Positions 7,313 through 14,856 of a DNA stretch of 41,836 bases are shown piece by piece. The stretch is from Bradyrhizobium sp. NAS96.2 (GTDB lineage Bacteria; Pseudomonadota; Alphaproteobacteria; Rhizobiales; Xanthobacteraceae). The stretch spans positions 1 through 41,836 of the forward strand of contig NZ_LGHK01000040.1 in assembly GCF_001908235.1 (NCBI RefSeq). The letters are read 5' to 3'. Made by a program: the position numbers and the translations under genes. The notes under the pieces are model-generated. The model was not told the origin of the DNA. It saw only the letters and a list, made by a program, of their open reading frames with translations, and searched no databases. Numbering within the stretch: the first letter of the stretch is position 1; the number at the start of each line of letters is the position of its first letter.

Positions 7313-8065
7313 CTATGGCCCGCTCGGATGCGAACTGGCCGATCCGAGCAACTTGCAAAGGGCTCTGGCGTCTGCCGGCGCCGCGCTCTTCTGATCGTTA
7401 TCGAAATAAACATAGACGTCGCATCCCTGCCGCTTCCAGCCGCGAATGCGCTTCGCCCATTCCGAAAGCTCGGCGGACTTGTAATGGCCGCGGTATCGTC
7501 CGCCCGGGCCGTGGCCGCGGACATAGACAAAATCGGCCGTCCGCTTCCACGGCGCTGGCGCGTCGTGATGATCGGAAATACAGAGGGCGATATTGCGTGC
7601 CGCCAGCAGCTTCAAGATGGGCGGCTGGTACCAGCTGGGATGACGGAATTCGAAGGCATAGCGCCGGCGCCGCTTCAGCAGCTTGAGGAACGACGCCAGC
7701 CGGTCGGTGTCAACGGTGAAATTCGGTGGCAGCTGAAACAGGATCGGACCGGCCTTGTTGCGCAGCAACGACAGGCGGTCTTCCAGCAATTCGAGACTGT
7801 TGATTGAGTTTTCGGAGAGGCGCTTCCAATGCGTAATGAATTTCGAAGCCTTCCAAGCGAAGACAAAGTCCGCATCTGTCGCGTCCCGCCAACCTCCCAC
7901 CGCTTTTTTCGTCGGCGTGCGATAGAAGACCCCGTTCAGCTCGGTGGTGCGGAACTGGGTCGCGTAGTAGCCGAGTTGCCGCTTGAGCGGCAATCCCTCG
8001 GGAAAGAATGGGCCGCGCCACGACGGATAGTGCCAGCCGGATGTACCAATCAGGACGCGCGCCAT
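7313..8065 (-). CDS. DUF72 (YecE-like) protein
   Basis: A 250-residue DUF72 protein with a TIM-barrel-like fold. Family blocks are IGTSGWHYPSW at the N-terminus, FRTTELNGVFYRTP, FVFAWKASKFITHWKRL, PILFQLPPNF and, near the C-terminus, DVYVYFDNDQ. Function is unknown. The frame is open for 111 bases upstream, but MARVLIGTSGWHYPSW at 8065 is the usual beginning of the family, so that ATG is chosen. It follows the thiamine-diphosphate enzyme gene on the same strand after about 130 bases. Confidence 0.9.
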   Translation of the reverse strand: MARVLIGTSGWHYPSWRGPFFPEGLPLKRQLGYYATQFRTTELNGVFYRTPTKKAVGGWRDATDADFVFAWKASKFITHWKRLSENSINSLELLEDRLSLLRNKAGPILFQLPPNFTVDTDRLASFLKLLKRRRRYAFEFRHPSWYQPPILKLLAARNIALCISDHHDAPAPWKRTADFVYVRGHGPGGRYRGHYKSAELSEWAKRIRGWKRQGCDVYVYFDNDQKSAAPADARALCKLLGSASSHPSGP

Positions 8066-8192
8066 GCAATGATCCGAACTTTGAACTTCCCGGTCGGATG
8101 CGCCGCGGACGCCGATGCTCGGCGCGAGCAGCAACTCGCGAAGGTTCGGCGGTCCGCGATCGGCGGCCCAGGCCAAGGCGCACGCGGCCGCT

Positions 8193-9980
8193 TCATTTCT
8201 TGCCGGGCAGTATTGTCTCCAGCACCTGCCTCGCCGCGCCGCGGATCACGCTGACTTCGTTCGGATCGCCCTTGGCCAGAGCAATGGAGAAGTTCTTGGC
8301 CTGCTCCAGCGTGATGTGCGGCGGCAGTGGCGGCACCTCCGGATCGGTCTTCACCTCGAGCACCACCGGAACGTCACTCGCCAGGGCCTGTTCCCAGGCC
8401 AGTCCGACAAGGTCAGGCTGATCGACATAGATCCCGCGCAACCCAATCATCTCCGCAAAGTGCGAATAGGAGACGTCAGGGATGCGCTGTGACGCCTCGA
8501 ACTTGGGATCGGCATTGATAATCCGCTGCTCCCAGGTGACCTGATTGAGGTCCTCATTGTTGAACACGCAGACGATCCAGCGAGGGTTCTTCCACTGCCG
8601 CCAGTATTTTGCGACCGTGATCAGCTCGGCCATGTTGTTCATCTGCATTGCACCGTCGCCGACCAGCGCGATCACGGGACGGTCGGGCGCGGCGTATTTG
8701 GCAGCGATTGCGTAAGGTACGGCCGCTCCCATTGATGCCAGCCCGCCAGAGAGCGATGCGTTGATGCCAGGCCGCATCTTGAGGTCCCGCGCGAACCAGT
8801 TCGCGCAGGATCCGGAATCGCTGGTGATGATCGCGCGGTCGGGGATCCGGGGCGACAGCTCCCACGTAACCCGCTGCGGATTGACCGGCTTGGCGGGTTG
8901 CCGGGCGCGATCCTCCAGTGTCGTCCACCATTCACGAACATTGTCCTCGATCGATTTGCGCCAGCCGTCCGCGGGCTTCTGCTTCAGGCGGGGCAGCAGG
9001 GCGCGCAGCGTTTCGGCTGCATCGCCGACCAGACCCACCTCCATCGGAAAGCGGATCGACAGCATGCCGGCGTCAATATCGATCTGAACGCCACGGGCGC
9101 TGCCTTCCTTGGGCAAGAATTCGGCATAGGGGAAGGCGGAGCCGACCATCAGCAGCGTGTCGCATTCCATCATGAGGTCATAGCTCGGCTCGGTGCCGAG
9201 CAGCCCAATCGAGCCCGTGACCCAGGGGAGATCGTCTGGCAACACGGCCTTGCCAAGCAGTGCCTTTGCGCACCCCGCCGAGAGCCGGTCCGCCACGGCG
9301 ATGACATCGTCGGTCGCGCCGAGTGCGCCGGCGCCGACCAGCATGGCGACCCTGTTACCGGCATTGAGAACCTCAGCGGCGCGGTCGAGTTCGACCTCGT
9401 GCGGCACGATACGGGGTGGAGCGTAGCCGATGCCAGAGCGCAAAGTGCCATGGGCGCGGGGCGGGTCTTCGTAGGCTTCCTCCTGAAGGTCGTTCGGCAG
9501 GATGACGGCCGTCACGGTACGTCGTGCCAGCGCGATCCGCACCGCGCGGTCGATCAAATGGCGGACTTGGGCGGGCGAGGAGGCCTGGGCCACATAGGCG
9601 CTGGCGACGTCCTTGAACATCGAGACCAGGTCGAGCTCCTGTTGATACTGGCCCCCGAGCGCGTTGCGCGCCTGTTGACCGACGAGCGCGAGCACCGGCT
9701 GGTGGTCCAGCAGCGCGTCATAGAGGCCGGTCGTGAGGTGCGAGGCTCCCGGTCCTGAGGTCGCAATGCACACCCCGAGACGCCCGGAGAACTTTGCGTA
9801 GGCGGACGCCATGAAGGCGGCCATCTCCTCGTGACGCGCCTGAATAAACTCGATACGGCCGCCTGCGCGATTGAGTGCACCGAATACGCCGTTGATGCCG
9901 TCGCCGGGATAGCCGAAAATGTGCCGTACGCCCCAGTCGTGAAGGCGGTGGACGACGAAATCGCTGACTGTCTGAGGCAT
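8193..9980 (-). CDS. thiamine-diphosphate enzyme, pyruvate oxidase/dehydrogenase type
   Basis: A 595-residue enzyme of the acetolactate synthase/pyruvate oxidase superfamily. The N-terminal pyrimidine-binding domain includes the catalytic Glu in QARHEEMAAFMASAYAK. The middle domain with VAMLVGAGALGA fits an FAD- or nucleotide-binding role, and the C-terminal domain has the diphosphate motif VGDGAMQMNNMAEL with NNED about 30 residues on. Such stand-alone enzymes resemble PoxB, which oxidises pyruvate to acetate and feeds electrons to quinone, but no membrane-binding C-terminus is evident, so the substrate is open. AAGGTGAG lies about 8 bases before the ATG. Confidence 0.88.
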   Translation of the reverse strand: MPQTVSDFVVHRLHDWGVRHIFGYPGDGINGVFGALNRAGGRIEFIQARHEEMAAFMASAYAKFSGRLGVCIATSGPGASHLTTGLYDALLDHQPVLALVGQQARNALGGQYQQELDLVSMFKDVASAYVAQASSPAQVRHLIDRAVRIALARRTVTAVILPNDLQEEAYEDPPRAHGTLRSGIGYAPPRIVPHEVELDRAAEVLNAGNRVAMLVGAGALGATDDVIAVADRLSAGCAKALLGKAVLPDDLPWVTGSIGLLGTEPSYDLMMECDTLLMVGSAFPYAEFLPKEGSARGVQIDIDAGMLSIRFPMEVGLVGDAAETLRALLPRLKQKPADGWRKSIEDNVREWWTTLEDRARQPAKPVNPQRVTWELSPRIPDRAIITSDSGSCANWFARDLKMRPGINASLSGGLASMGAAVPYAIAAKYAAPDRPVIALVGDGAMQMNNMAELITVAKYWRQWKNPRWIVCVFNNEDLNQVTWEQRIINADPKFEASQRIPDVSYSHFAEMIGLRGIYVDQPDLVGLAWEQALASDVPVVLEVKTDPEVPPLPPHITLEQAKNFSIALAKGDPNEVSVIRGAARQVLETILPGKK

Positions 9981-10049
9981 GGCAACTCACCTTGGCAGTG
10001 TCGTTAGCGGAACCTGGCGGCAGCCCGCTTGTCATTGCATCTCCCGGAG

Positions 10050-10353
10050 TCAGGCAGCTCGTCGCTTTCGGGTCCGCGCCGCCTTCTTTGCTGAACGCGA
10101 CCGCTCCGCTGCGGAACGGTTCGCGGATGCCGCACCGCCGAGCCTGCCGCCTTTGCGCGAGGGGGGCGTGATCCTCTTCCTTGCCACGGCCCGACCCGGC
10201 CTTTTTGCCGCCGTGGGTCTCCTTGTTCACGGTCGCCCAGGCACGCCGTTCGGCTTCGTTCTTCGCGACGCCGCGCTTCTCGTAGCCCTCCTCGATGTGC
10301 TCGGCTTGTCGCTTCTGCTTGTCGGTGTAGCTCGACTTGTCACCACGCGGCAT
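10050..10353 (-). pseudogene. basic KGG-type 'plasmid stabilization' stress protein broken by one surplus C
   Basis: The first part (MPRGDKSSYTDKQKRQAEHI to GGKKAGSGRGKEEDHA) and the last part (SRKGGRLGGAASANRS to KKAARTRKRRAA) are in different frames. They join if one C is removed from the C6 run at 10161-10166 (G6 on the plus strand). The repaired protein has 100 residues with an Arg/Lys/Ala-rich tail, as in small proteins annotated as plasmid stabilization proteins that are stress-induced in rhizobia. Without repair the frame would run 330 bases further and overlap the next gene. An exact EcfG-type promoter lies about 160 bases upstream. Confidence 0.75.
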
Positions 10354-10513
10354 GTGCATCTCCTTGTTTATTTGGCGGCTTCATTTCGGGATTCCGGCAA
10401 TCCCAATCACACCCGGAGGGCGTTGCGAACGGGTCGACATCCTCGCAAGCGGCGCTCGGTGATTCCGCTGACGATCCGGCATACCGGTTCGCCCGGCGGA
10501 TGATTGAAGGCTG

Positions 10514-10538
10514 AACGGCCGAAGGGGCAAGCCGTTCC
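10514..10538 (-). promoter_or_regulatory. EcfG-type promoter upstream of the KGG protein gene, exact consensus
   Basis: On the minus strand GGAAC (10538-10534), 16 bases, then CGTT (10517-10514). The site touches the 3' end of the MFS gene, and the leader to the ATG at 10353 would be about 155 bases. Confidence 0.7.
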
Positions 10539-11746
10539 TATCCCGAACGGTGGAGCAGGCCGAAGACCAGCGCGACCGCAGCGAACGCTGCAATCGTGCA
10601 AGCGAATGCGATGTCGGCGACCGTAGTATTGGTGAGGGTCGACAGCACGCCGACGCCGATCACCGGCACCGCATTGCCGATGAAGCAGCAGACGAAATAG
10701 GTCGATACCACCGCCGCACGTTGATCCGCAGGTGCGAGCTCATTGACTACCTGGAGGCTGCCGCGATAACCGAGCCCAGTCGACACTGCGACGACAATCG
10801 TCGCCGCCAGCATGACCAAAAGAGACGCCGAAACCTGCGCGACGGCAATCGCGGCCGCCGCCGGGATCATCAGCGCCAGCGACCAGAGCATCGAGGTCCG
10901 GCTGGTGAGCGTCTGCGTGGCCACGATGACCAGCGCGACGACAATGGCGAGTTCGAACAGCAGCGCCCCGCCGGCGGCGCGGTTCTCGATGTGAAGATCG
11001 TGCGACAGGATCGACGGCATCAATGAGGCATAGAAGCCAACCAGCGCCATCAAGCCGAAGCCGGTGATGGCAGGGGCCACGAATTGAGCCTGGATCTTTC
11101 GTGGCAGCGCCAGCTTCGGTCGCATCTCGATCTGTCCGGGATCCGGATGCTGCACGGTTTCCCGGGTGAACCAGATCAGCGCGGCAACTGCGCACACGGC
11201 GACGAGATAGACCACAAACGACAGGTGTAGCGGCCAGGGGGCATATTGCGCGAGCAGCCCCGACAGTAGCGCGGCGAGACCAATACCAAGGAAATTGGTG
11301 CTAGTGCCAATGATGGCGGCGCGTCCCTTGTCGGCTTCGCCGGCCAGCTCGGCGAGCCAAGCATTGCCGGTGCCGCTGGCAAGGCCGATACCAAGACCGC
11401 TGAGGATGCGGCCGATATAGAGCCAGGTGACGCCGCGGGCGAACAGGAAGACCAAAGCGGCGACGATCAGGACCATGATCGCCGACAATGCCGTCACCCG
11501 GCGGCCGGCCCGGTCGGAGGCGCAGCCGAACAGCAGCAGCGCTGCGATATTGCCGATCGCGTAGGCCGCATAGATCAGCGTCAAGGTGATCTGCGAGAAG
11601 CCAAACGCCTTCTGATAGATCAGGTACAGCGGCGTGATTAGGGTGCTGAGGCCGAAGGCTGTGGCAACCAGCATCCCCACCGCTGCGAGCGCGGCAGTAT
11701 TCCGAAATTCCAGCGAATGGGTGCGCAGGGCGGCGAAGTGCGCCAT
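10538..11746 (-). CDS. MFS transporter
   Basis: A 402-residue protein with twelve hydrophobic segments in two groups of six. Between segments 2 and 3 is GCASDRAGRRVTAL, the MFS loop signature (GxxxDRxGRR). The central loop near residue 200 carries HPDPGQIEMRPKLALP. Substrate is unknown; drug or metabolite export is usual for this subgroup. The start MAHFAALRTHSLEFRNTAAL at 11746 is chosen over one 36 bases upstream because family members begin near there. No close operon partner is visible. Confidence 0.88.
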   Translation of the reverse strand: MAHFAALRTHSLEFRNTAALAAVGMLVATAFGLSTLITPLYLIYQKAFGFSQITLTLIYAAYAIGNIAALLLFGCASDRAGRRVTALSAIMVLIVAALVFLFARGVTWLYIGRILSGLGIGLASGTGNAWLAELAGEADKGRAAIIGTSTNFLGIGLAALLSGLLAQYAPWPLHLSFVVYLVAVCAVAALIWFTRETVQHPDPGQIEMRPKLALPRKIQAQFVAPAITGFGLMALVGFYASLMPSILSHDLHIENRAAGGALLFELAIVVALVIVATQTLTSRTSMLWSLALMIPAAAAIAVAQVSASLLVMLAATIVVAVSTGLGYRGSLQVVNELAPADQRAAVVSTYFVCCFIGNAVPVIGVGVLSTLTNTTVADIAFACTIAAFAAVALVFGLLHRSG

Positions 11747-11852
11747 TCGAATTGCCTCATGAAGCCAGGATAGCGGGGCCATCCGCGATCGGAGCGTTCG
11801 TTCCAGGCGACGTCGCCGGCAACCGGATCGGTCGGCTGCCGGCGGTCGATGG

Positions 11853-12389
11853 CTACTTGCGGTTCTTGTCGAGGTCCTGCGCCATTGCGAGATGGTGCTG
11901 GAGCGCCGGCAAGGTCTTGCCGGCCCAATCCTTAAGCTTCGGATTGTCGCCGCCCTTGGCGTAGCGTTCGAACAGCGAGACTGCGTCCTTGTGGGCGCTG
12001 ACCTGCATCGGATCGTATTCGCTGGCGAAATCGTCTACCTTGGTGTTGCGCAGCACGTCGAGCTTCTTCTGGGAGCTGTCGTCGAGACCGGTCGGCAGCG
12101 CGGACTTCATCTCGCCGGTGACCATCTCTTTCAACTCAGTGGAGGTCTTGGTGTGGTCGGTCACCATCTGATCGGCGAACTTCTTCTCGGCGGCGTTCCC
12201 CTTCTGCTGGGCGATCTTGGCCGCCTCGATCTCCAGCATGTCGCTGGTTGCGGCCTCCTTGATGAAGTCTTCGGTCTTCGGCGCGACGCCAAGCACGGAG
12301 TTGACGCCGCTCTTCTCACCCACCGACTGGGCCAGCGCGGGCGAAGCGATCGCACAACCGATTGCAATTGCCAGAATGGTTTGCTTCAT
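11853..12389 (-). CDS. DUF4142 secreted protein
   Basis: A 178-residue protein with a Sec signal peptide (MKQTILAIAIGCAIASPALA, cleavage before QS) and a helical DUF4142 domain. Typical features are DFIKEAATSDMLEIEAAKIA, then KKFADQMVTDHTKTSTEL and the C-terminal ALQHHLAMAQDL. The domain is a ferritin-like four-helix bundle without an assigned function, exported to the periplasm. The start is 11 bases after the stop of the YciE/YciF-like gene, so the two form an operon behind the stress-type promoter at 12927-12951. Confidence 0.92.
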   Translation of the reverse strand: MKQTILAIAIGCAIASPALAQSVGEKSGVNSVLGVAPKTEDFIKEAATSDMLEIEAAKIAQQKGNAAEKKFADQMVTDHTKTSTELKEMVTGEMKSALPTGLDDSSQKKLDVLRNTKVDDFASEYDPMQVSAHKDAVSLFERYAKGGDNPKLKDWAGKTLPALQHHLAMAQDLDKNRK

Positions 12390-12400
12390 CGCTCGCCTCC

Positions 12401-12889
12401 TCAGGCCGCCTCGGCATTGATGGCGCTGACGGCAAGCTTGGTAAGCGTCTCGTCGGTCTTCTTTTCCTCGGCCAGGGTCTGGTCGATGAGCTTGACGGCG
12501 TCCTTCATGCTGAGCCGGCCTGCCCAGGCTTTCAAAGTGCCGTAGCGGGCGATCTCGTAATGCTCGACCGCCTGGGCCGCCGAGAGCAGGCCCGCGTCGA
12601 GCGCCGGCGTGCCGGCGTACTCCTCCATGATCTCCTTGCCTTCGTCGATGATCCCCTCGATGGCATCGCATTTCTTGCCGCGCGCAGGTTTGCCCATCAA
12701 GTCGAAGATCTGCTCGAGCCGCTCGATCTGTCCTTCGGTCTCGTCATGATGCTTCTCGAACGCGGCGCGCAACTGGTCGGACCCGGCGGCCTTCGCCATC
12801 CGCGGCAACGCCTTGAGGATCTGCTTTTCGGCGTAGTAGATGTCCTTGAGGGTATCGAGGAAGAGGGCGCTGAGGTCTTTCTCCGGCAT
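12401..12889 (-). CDS. YciE/YciF ferritin-like (DUF892) stress protein
   Basis: A 162-residue four-helix protein of DUF892. It begins MPEKDLSALFLDTLKDIYYA with the signature DIYYAEKQILKALPRMAKAA and has EKHHDETEGQIERLEQIF and AAQAVEHYEIARYGTL, which supply Glu and His residues for a di-iron site. Relatives are general-stress proteins. The frame is open upstream to 13009, but those codons cover the promoter, so MPEK at 12889 is the start. It is co-transcribed with the DUF4142 gene. Confidence 0.93.
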   Translation of the reverse strand: MPEKDLSALFLDTLKDIYYAEKQILKALPRMAKAAGSDQLRAAFEKHHDETEGQIERLEQIFDLMGKPARGKKCDAIEGIIDEGKEIMEEYAGTPALDAGLLSAAQAVEHYEIARYGTLKAWAGRLSMKDAVKLIDQTLAEEKKTDETLTKLAVSAINAEAA

Positions 12890-12926
12890 GGGTTTGCTCC
12901 GTAACTGCGGGTTGATATGTACCCAC

Positions 12927-12951
12927 AACCTGCGCTCCGAGGTCTCGTTCC
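12927..12951 (-). promoter_or_regulatory. EcfG-type promoter of the YciE-like gene, one mismatch
   Basis: On the minus strand GGAAC (12951-12947), 16 bases, then GGTT (12930-12927). The ATG at 12889 follows after 37 bases. It is divergent from the CsbD promoter about 60 bases away. Confidence 0.65.
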
Positions 12952-13009
12952 TATCTGCGGCGGCGCGTAGGCGCCCGACGATTGCGTAGCTTTGCCGCAA
13001 GGCTCTCAA

Positions 13010-13034
13010 GGAACGAAGCGGTGGCGTATCCGTT
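13010..13034 (+). promoter_or_regulatory. EcfG-type promoter of the CsbD gene, exact consensus
   Basis: GGAAC at 13010-13014, 16 bases, then CGTT at 13031-13034. The CsbD ATG at 13066 is 31 bases downstream. Confidence 0.8.
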
Positions 13035-13065
13035 GGACGGTCTCATGTTTCAAGGGAGAACCGCG

Positions 13066-13269
13066 ATGGATTGGGATCGTGTCGAAGGCAACTGGAAGCA
13101 GATGAAAGGCAAGGTCAAGGAGCAGTGGGGCAAGCTCACCGATGACGACCTCGATGTGATCGCTGGCAAACGGGACCAGCTCGAAGGCCGTCTGCAGCAG
13201 CGCTACGGCTATGCCAAGGATCAGGCCGCCAAGGAAGTGAACGACTGGTACGGCCGCCAGAAGTGGTGA
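13066..13269 (+). CDS. CsbD family stress protein
   Basis: A 67-residue protein starting MDWDRVEGNWKQMKGKVKEQ with the complete CsbD motif (GKLTDDDLDVIAGKRDQLEG) and the closing KEVNDWYGRQKW. CsbD proteins are small, hydrophilic and strongly induced by general stress (sigma-B in Bacillus, EcfG in alphaproteobacteria); their biochemical role is unknown. An in-frame start further upstream would run through the promoter and is rejected. A clear rho-independent terminator follows 15 bases after the stop, so this is a single-gene transcript. Confidence 0.96.
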   Translation: MDWDRVEGNWKQMKGKVKEQWGKLTDDDLDVIAGKRDQLEGRLQQRYGYAKDQAAKEVNDWYGRQKW

Positions 13270-13283
13270 CCATATGCACCTCG

Positions 13284-13309
13284 GGCCTCGCCTCGGCGAG
13301 GCCTTTTTT
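13284..13309 (+). terminator. rho-independent terminator of the CsbD gene
   Basis: GGCCTCGC, loop CTCG, GCGAGGCC, followed by six T. A perfect 8-bp GC-rich stem with a tetraloop, 15 bases after the CsbD stop codon. Confidence 0.9.
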
Positions 13310-13381
13310 GCTTGCGCCGCGCCTGAGCCGGATCGTGAGCCGATGCGCGGCGGATGATGCCGGTACAAGCAGGTCGGAGCG

Positions 13382-13991
13382 ATGGGACAGCTTCTCAGTC
13401 CACCTGGTTCCCATGCGGTGCATCTCTGCGTCGACATGCAGCGGCTATTCGAGCCGGGGGGCGCCTTGGGCTACGCCGTGGATGGATCGCGTGCTGCCGC
13501 GCATGATTGAGCTGGCGCGGCACGCCCCTGAGCGCACCGTCTTCACCCGCTTTATTCCACCGCGCTCAAAGCACGACGCGCGCGGGATATGGCGGGCCTA
13601 TTACGAGAAATGGGAATCCGTAACCCGTGAGCGGCTTGATCCCGGGTTGATCGAGCTGGTGCCCCCGCTCGCCGCCTGTGTGCCGCCGGCGGCCATTATC
13701 GACCGTCAGATCTACAACGCATTCGGCAATGGGCGCCTGCAAGCCCATCTGGACGCACATGGAGTGGATACGCTGATCGTCTCGGGCGGCGAGACCGATG
13801 TTTGCGTGCTCGCCACCGTGCTGGCGGCGATCGACATAGGGTACCGGGTCATCATGGCAGAGGACGCGCTTTGCAGTTCTTCAGATCAGAGCCATGACGC
13901 GCTGTTGCAGCTTTACGCCCAACGGTTCAGCATTCAGATCGAGGTCGCGTCCACAGCCGACATCCTTCGGATGTGGAGCCTCAACGACTGA
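13382..13991 (+). pseudogene. isochorismatase-like hydrolase broken by one surplus G
   Basis: The start MGQLLSPPGSHAVHLCVDMQRLFEPG carries the catalytic Asp of the cysteine hydrolase fold (CVDMQRLF). After the G6 run at 13456-13461 the family sequence continues in another frame as APWATPWMDRVLPRMIELAR, with the nucleophile region VSGGETDVCVLATVLAAIDIGYRV (Cys near residue 140). Removing one G gives a continuous 202-residue protein; the interval of 610 bases is one more than a multiple of three. The family includes nicotinamidase and isochorismatase-like enzymes; substrate unknown. As read, the protein would end after about 40 residues. Confidence 0.8.
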
Positions 13992-14065
13992 TGCGGATGC
14001 GTGCAGTCGGTGGAACTTGGAATCCGCATAGTCCGAAGGCATCTTCACGTAACAGCCGCAGCATA

Positions 14066-14090
14066 GGAACCAGCGAACGGCGCTCACGTT
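14066..14090 (+). promoter_or_regulatory. EcfG-type promoter of the membrane sugar dehydrogenase operon, exact consensus
   Basis: GGAAC at 14066-14070, 16 bases, then CGTT at 14087-14090. The ATG at 14119 is 29 bases downstream. A TTG at 14089 lies inside the site and cannot be the start. Confidence 0.8.
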
Positions 14091-14118
14091 GCCGGAAAGT
14101 GGCGCGATAGGCCTTTTC

Positions 14119-14853
14119 ATGCGGCGTCGATCGTTCCTACTTTCGCTTGCAGCCTCCTTGGTAAGCACGACCTCGCTGAGCCGGGCGGCGCTGATCCACG
14201 ACCGCGTGCCGTGGGCGCCACACCCGAACTCGGCGCCGGAGATGGAGCGCCTGGGACCCTGGCAATTCTTCACCGCTGACGAGGCGCGGGCGATGGAAGC
14301 GATCGTCGACCGGATCATCCCGCCCGATCCCGAGACACCGGGCGGCAAGGAAGCCGGTTGCGCCGTGTTCATCGATCGGCAGCTCAAGGGCGGCTATGGC
14401 GCCAATGAGGGGCTGTACACGCTCGGTCCCTACATCAAGGGCGCCAAGGAACAGGGGCCGCAATCGCAGCTCTCGCATGCCGAACTTTATCGCAAGGGCC
14501 TCGCCGGGCTGGACACCTTCTGCCGCTCAAGCCATGGCGGCAAGCCGTTTGCCGAGCTGAGCACCGACGAGCAGGACGCGGCCCTCAAGAAGGTCGAGGC
14601 GGGCGAGGCCAAGTTCGATGGCGTCGATGGGCAGGGGTTCTTCAGCGCGCTGTTGAAGGACGTCCCGGAAGGGTTCTTCTCTGATCCGATCCATGGCGGC
14701 AACCGCGACATGGTCGGCTGGAAGATGATCGGCTTCCCCGGCATTCGCTACGACTACCGCGACTGGGTGAAGCGGCACAACGAACGTTATCCCTATCCAC
14801 CGGTCAGCATCGCCGGCCGCGCCGACTGGACACCCAAAAATCGTGAGCGCTGA
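14119..14853 (+). CDS. gluconate 2-dehydrogenase subunit 3-like protein (Tat-exported small subunit)
   Basis: A 244-residue protein beginning MRRRSFLLSLAASLVSTTSL, a twin-arginine signal (RRRSFLL) with cleavage near SRA. The mature part has FTADEARAMEAIVDRIIPPDPETPGGKEAG, typical of the small subunit of gluconate/sorbitol/glucose dehydrogenase complexes. This subunit has no cofactor; it folds with the flavoprotein and carries it through the Tat system, since the large subunit has no signal of its own. The GMC gene starts 3 bases after its stop. Confidence 0.92.
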   Translation: MRRRSFLLSLAASLVSTTSLSRAALIHDRVPWAPHPNSAPEMERLGPWQFFTADEARAMEAIVDRIIPPDPETPGGKEAGCAVFIDRQLKGGYGANEGLYTLGPYIKGAKEQGPQSQLSHAELYRKGLAGLDTFCRSSHGGKPFAELSTDEQDAALKKVEAGEAKFDGVDGQGFFSALLKDVPEGFFSDPIHGGNRDMVGWKMIGFPGIRYDYRDWVKRHNERYPYPPVSIAGRADWTPKNRER

Positions 14854-14856
14854 CCG

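Noticed and set aside
9718..10049. Long C-terminal extension of the KGG-type protein
   Set aside because: It runs over the start of the thiamine-diphosphate enzyme gene and lacks family sequence; explained by the extra base in the C6 run.
12982..13065. Longer N-terminus for the CsbD protein
   Set aside because: It would begin upstream of and read through the exact EcfG promoter at 13010-13034.
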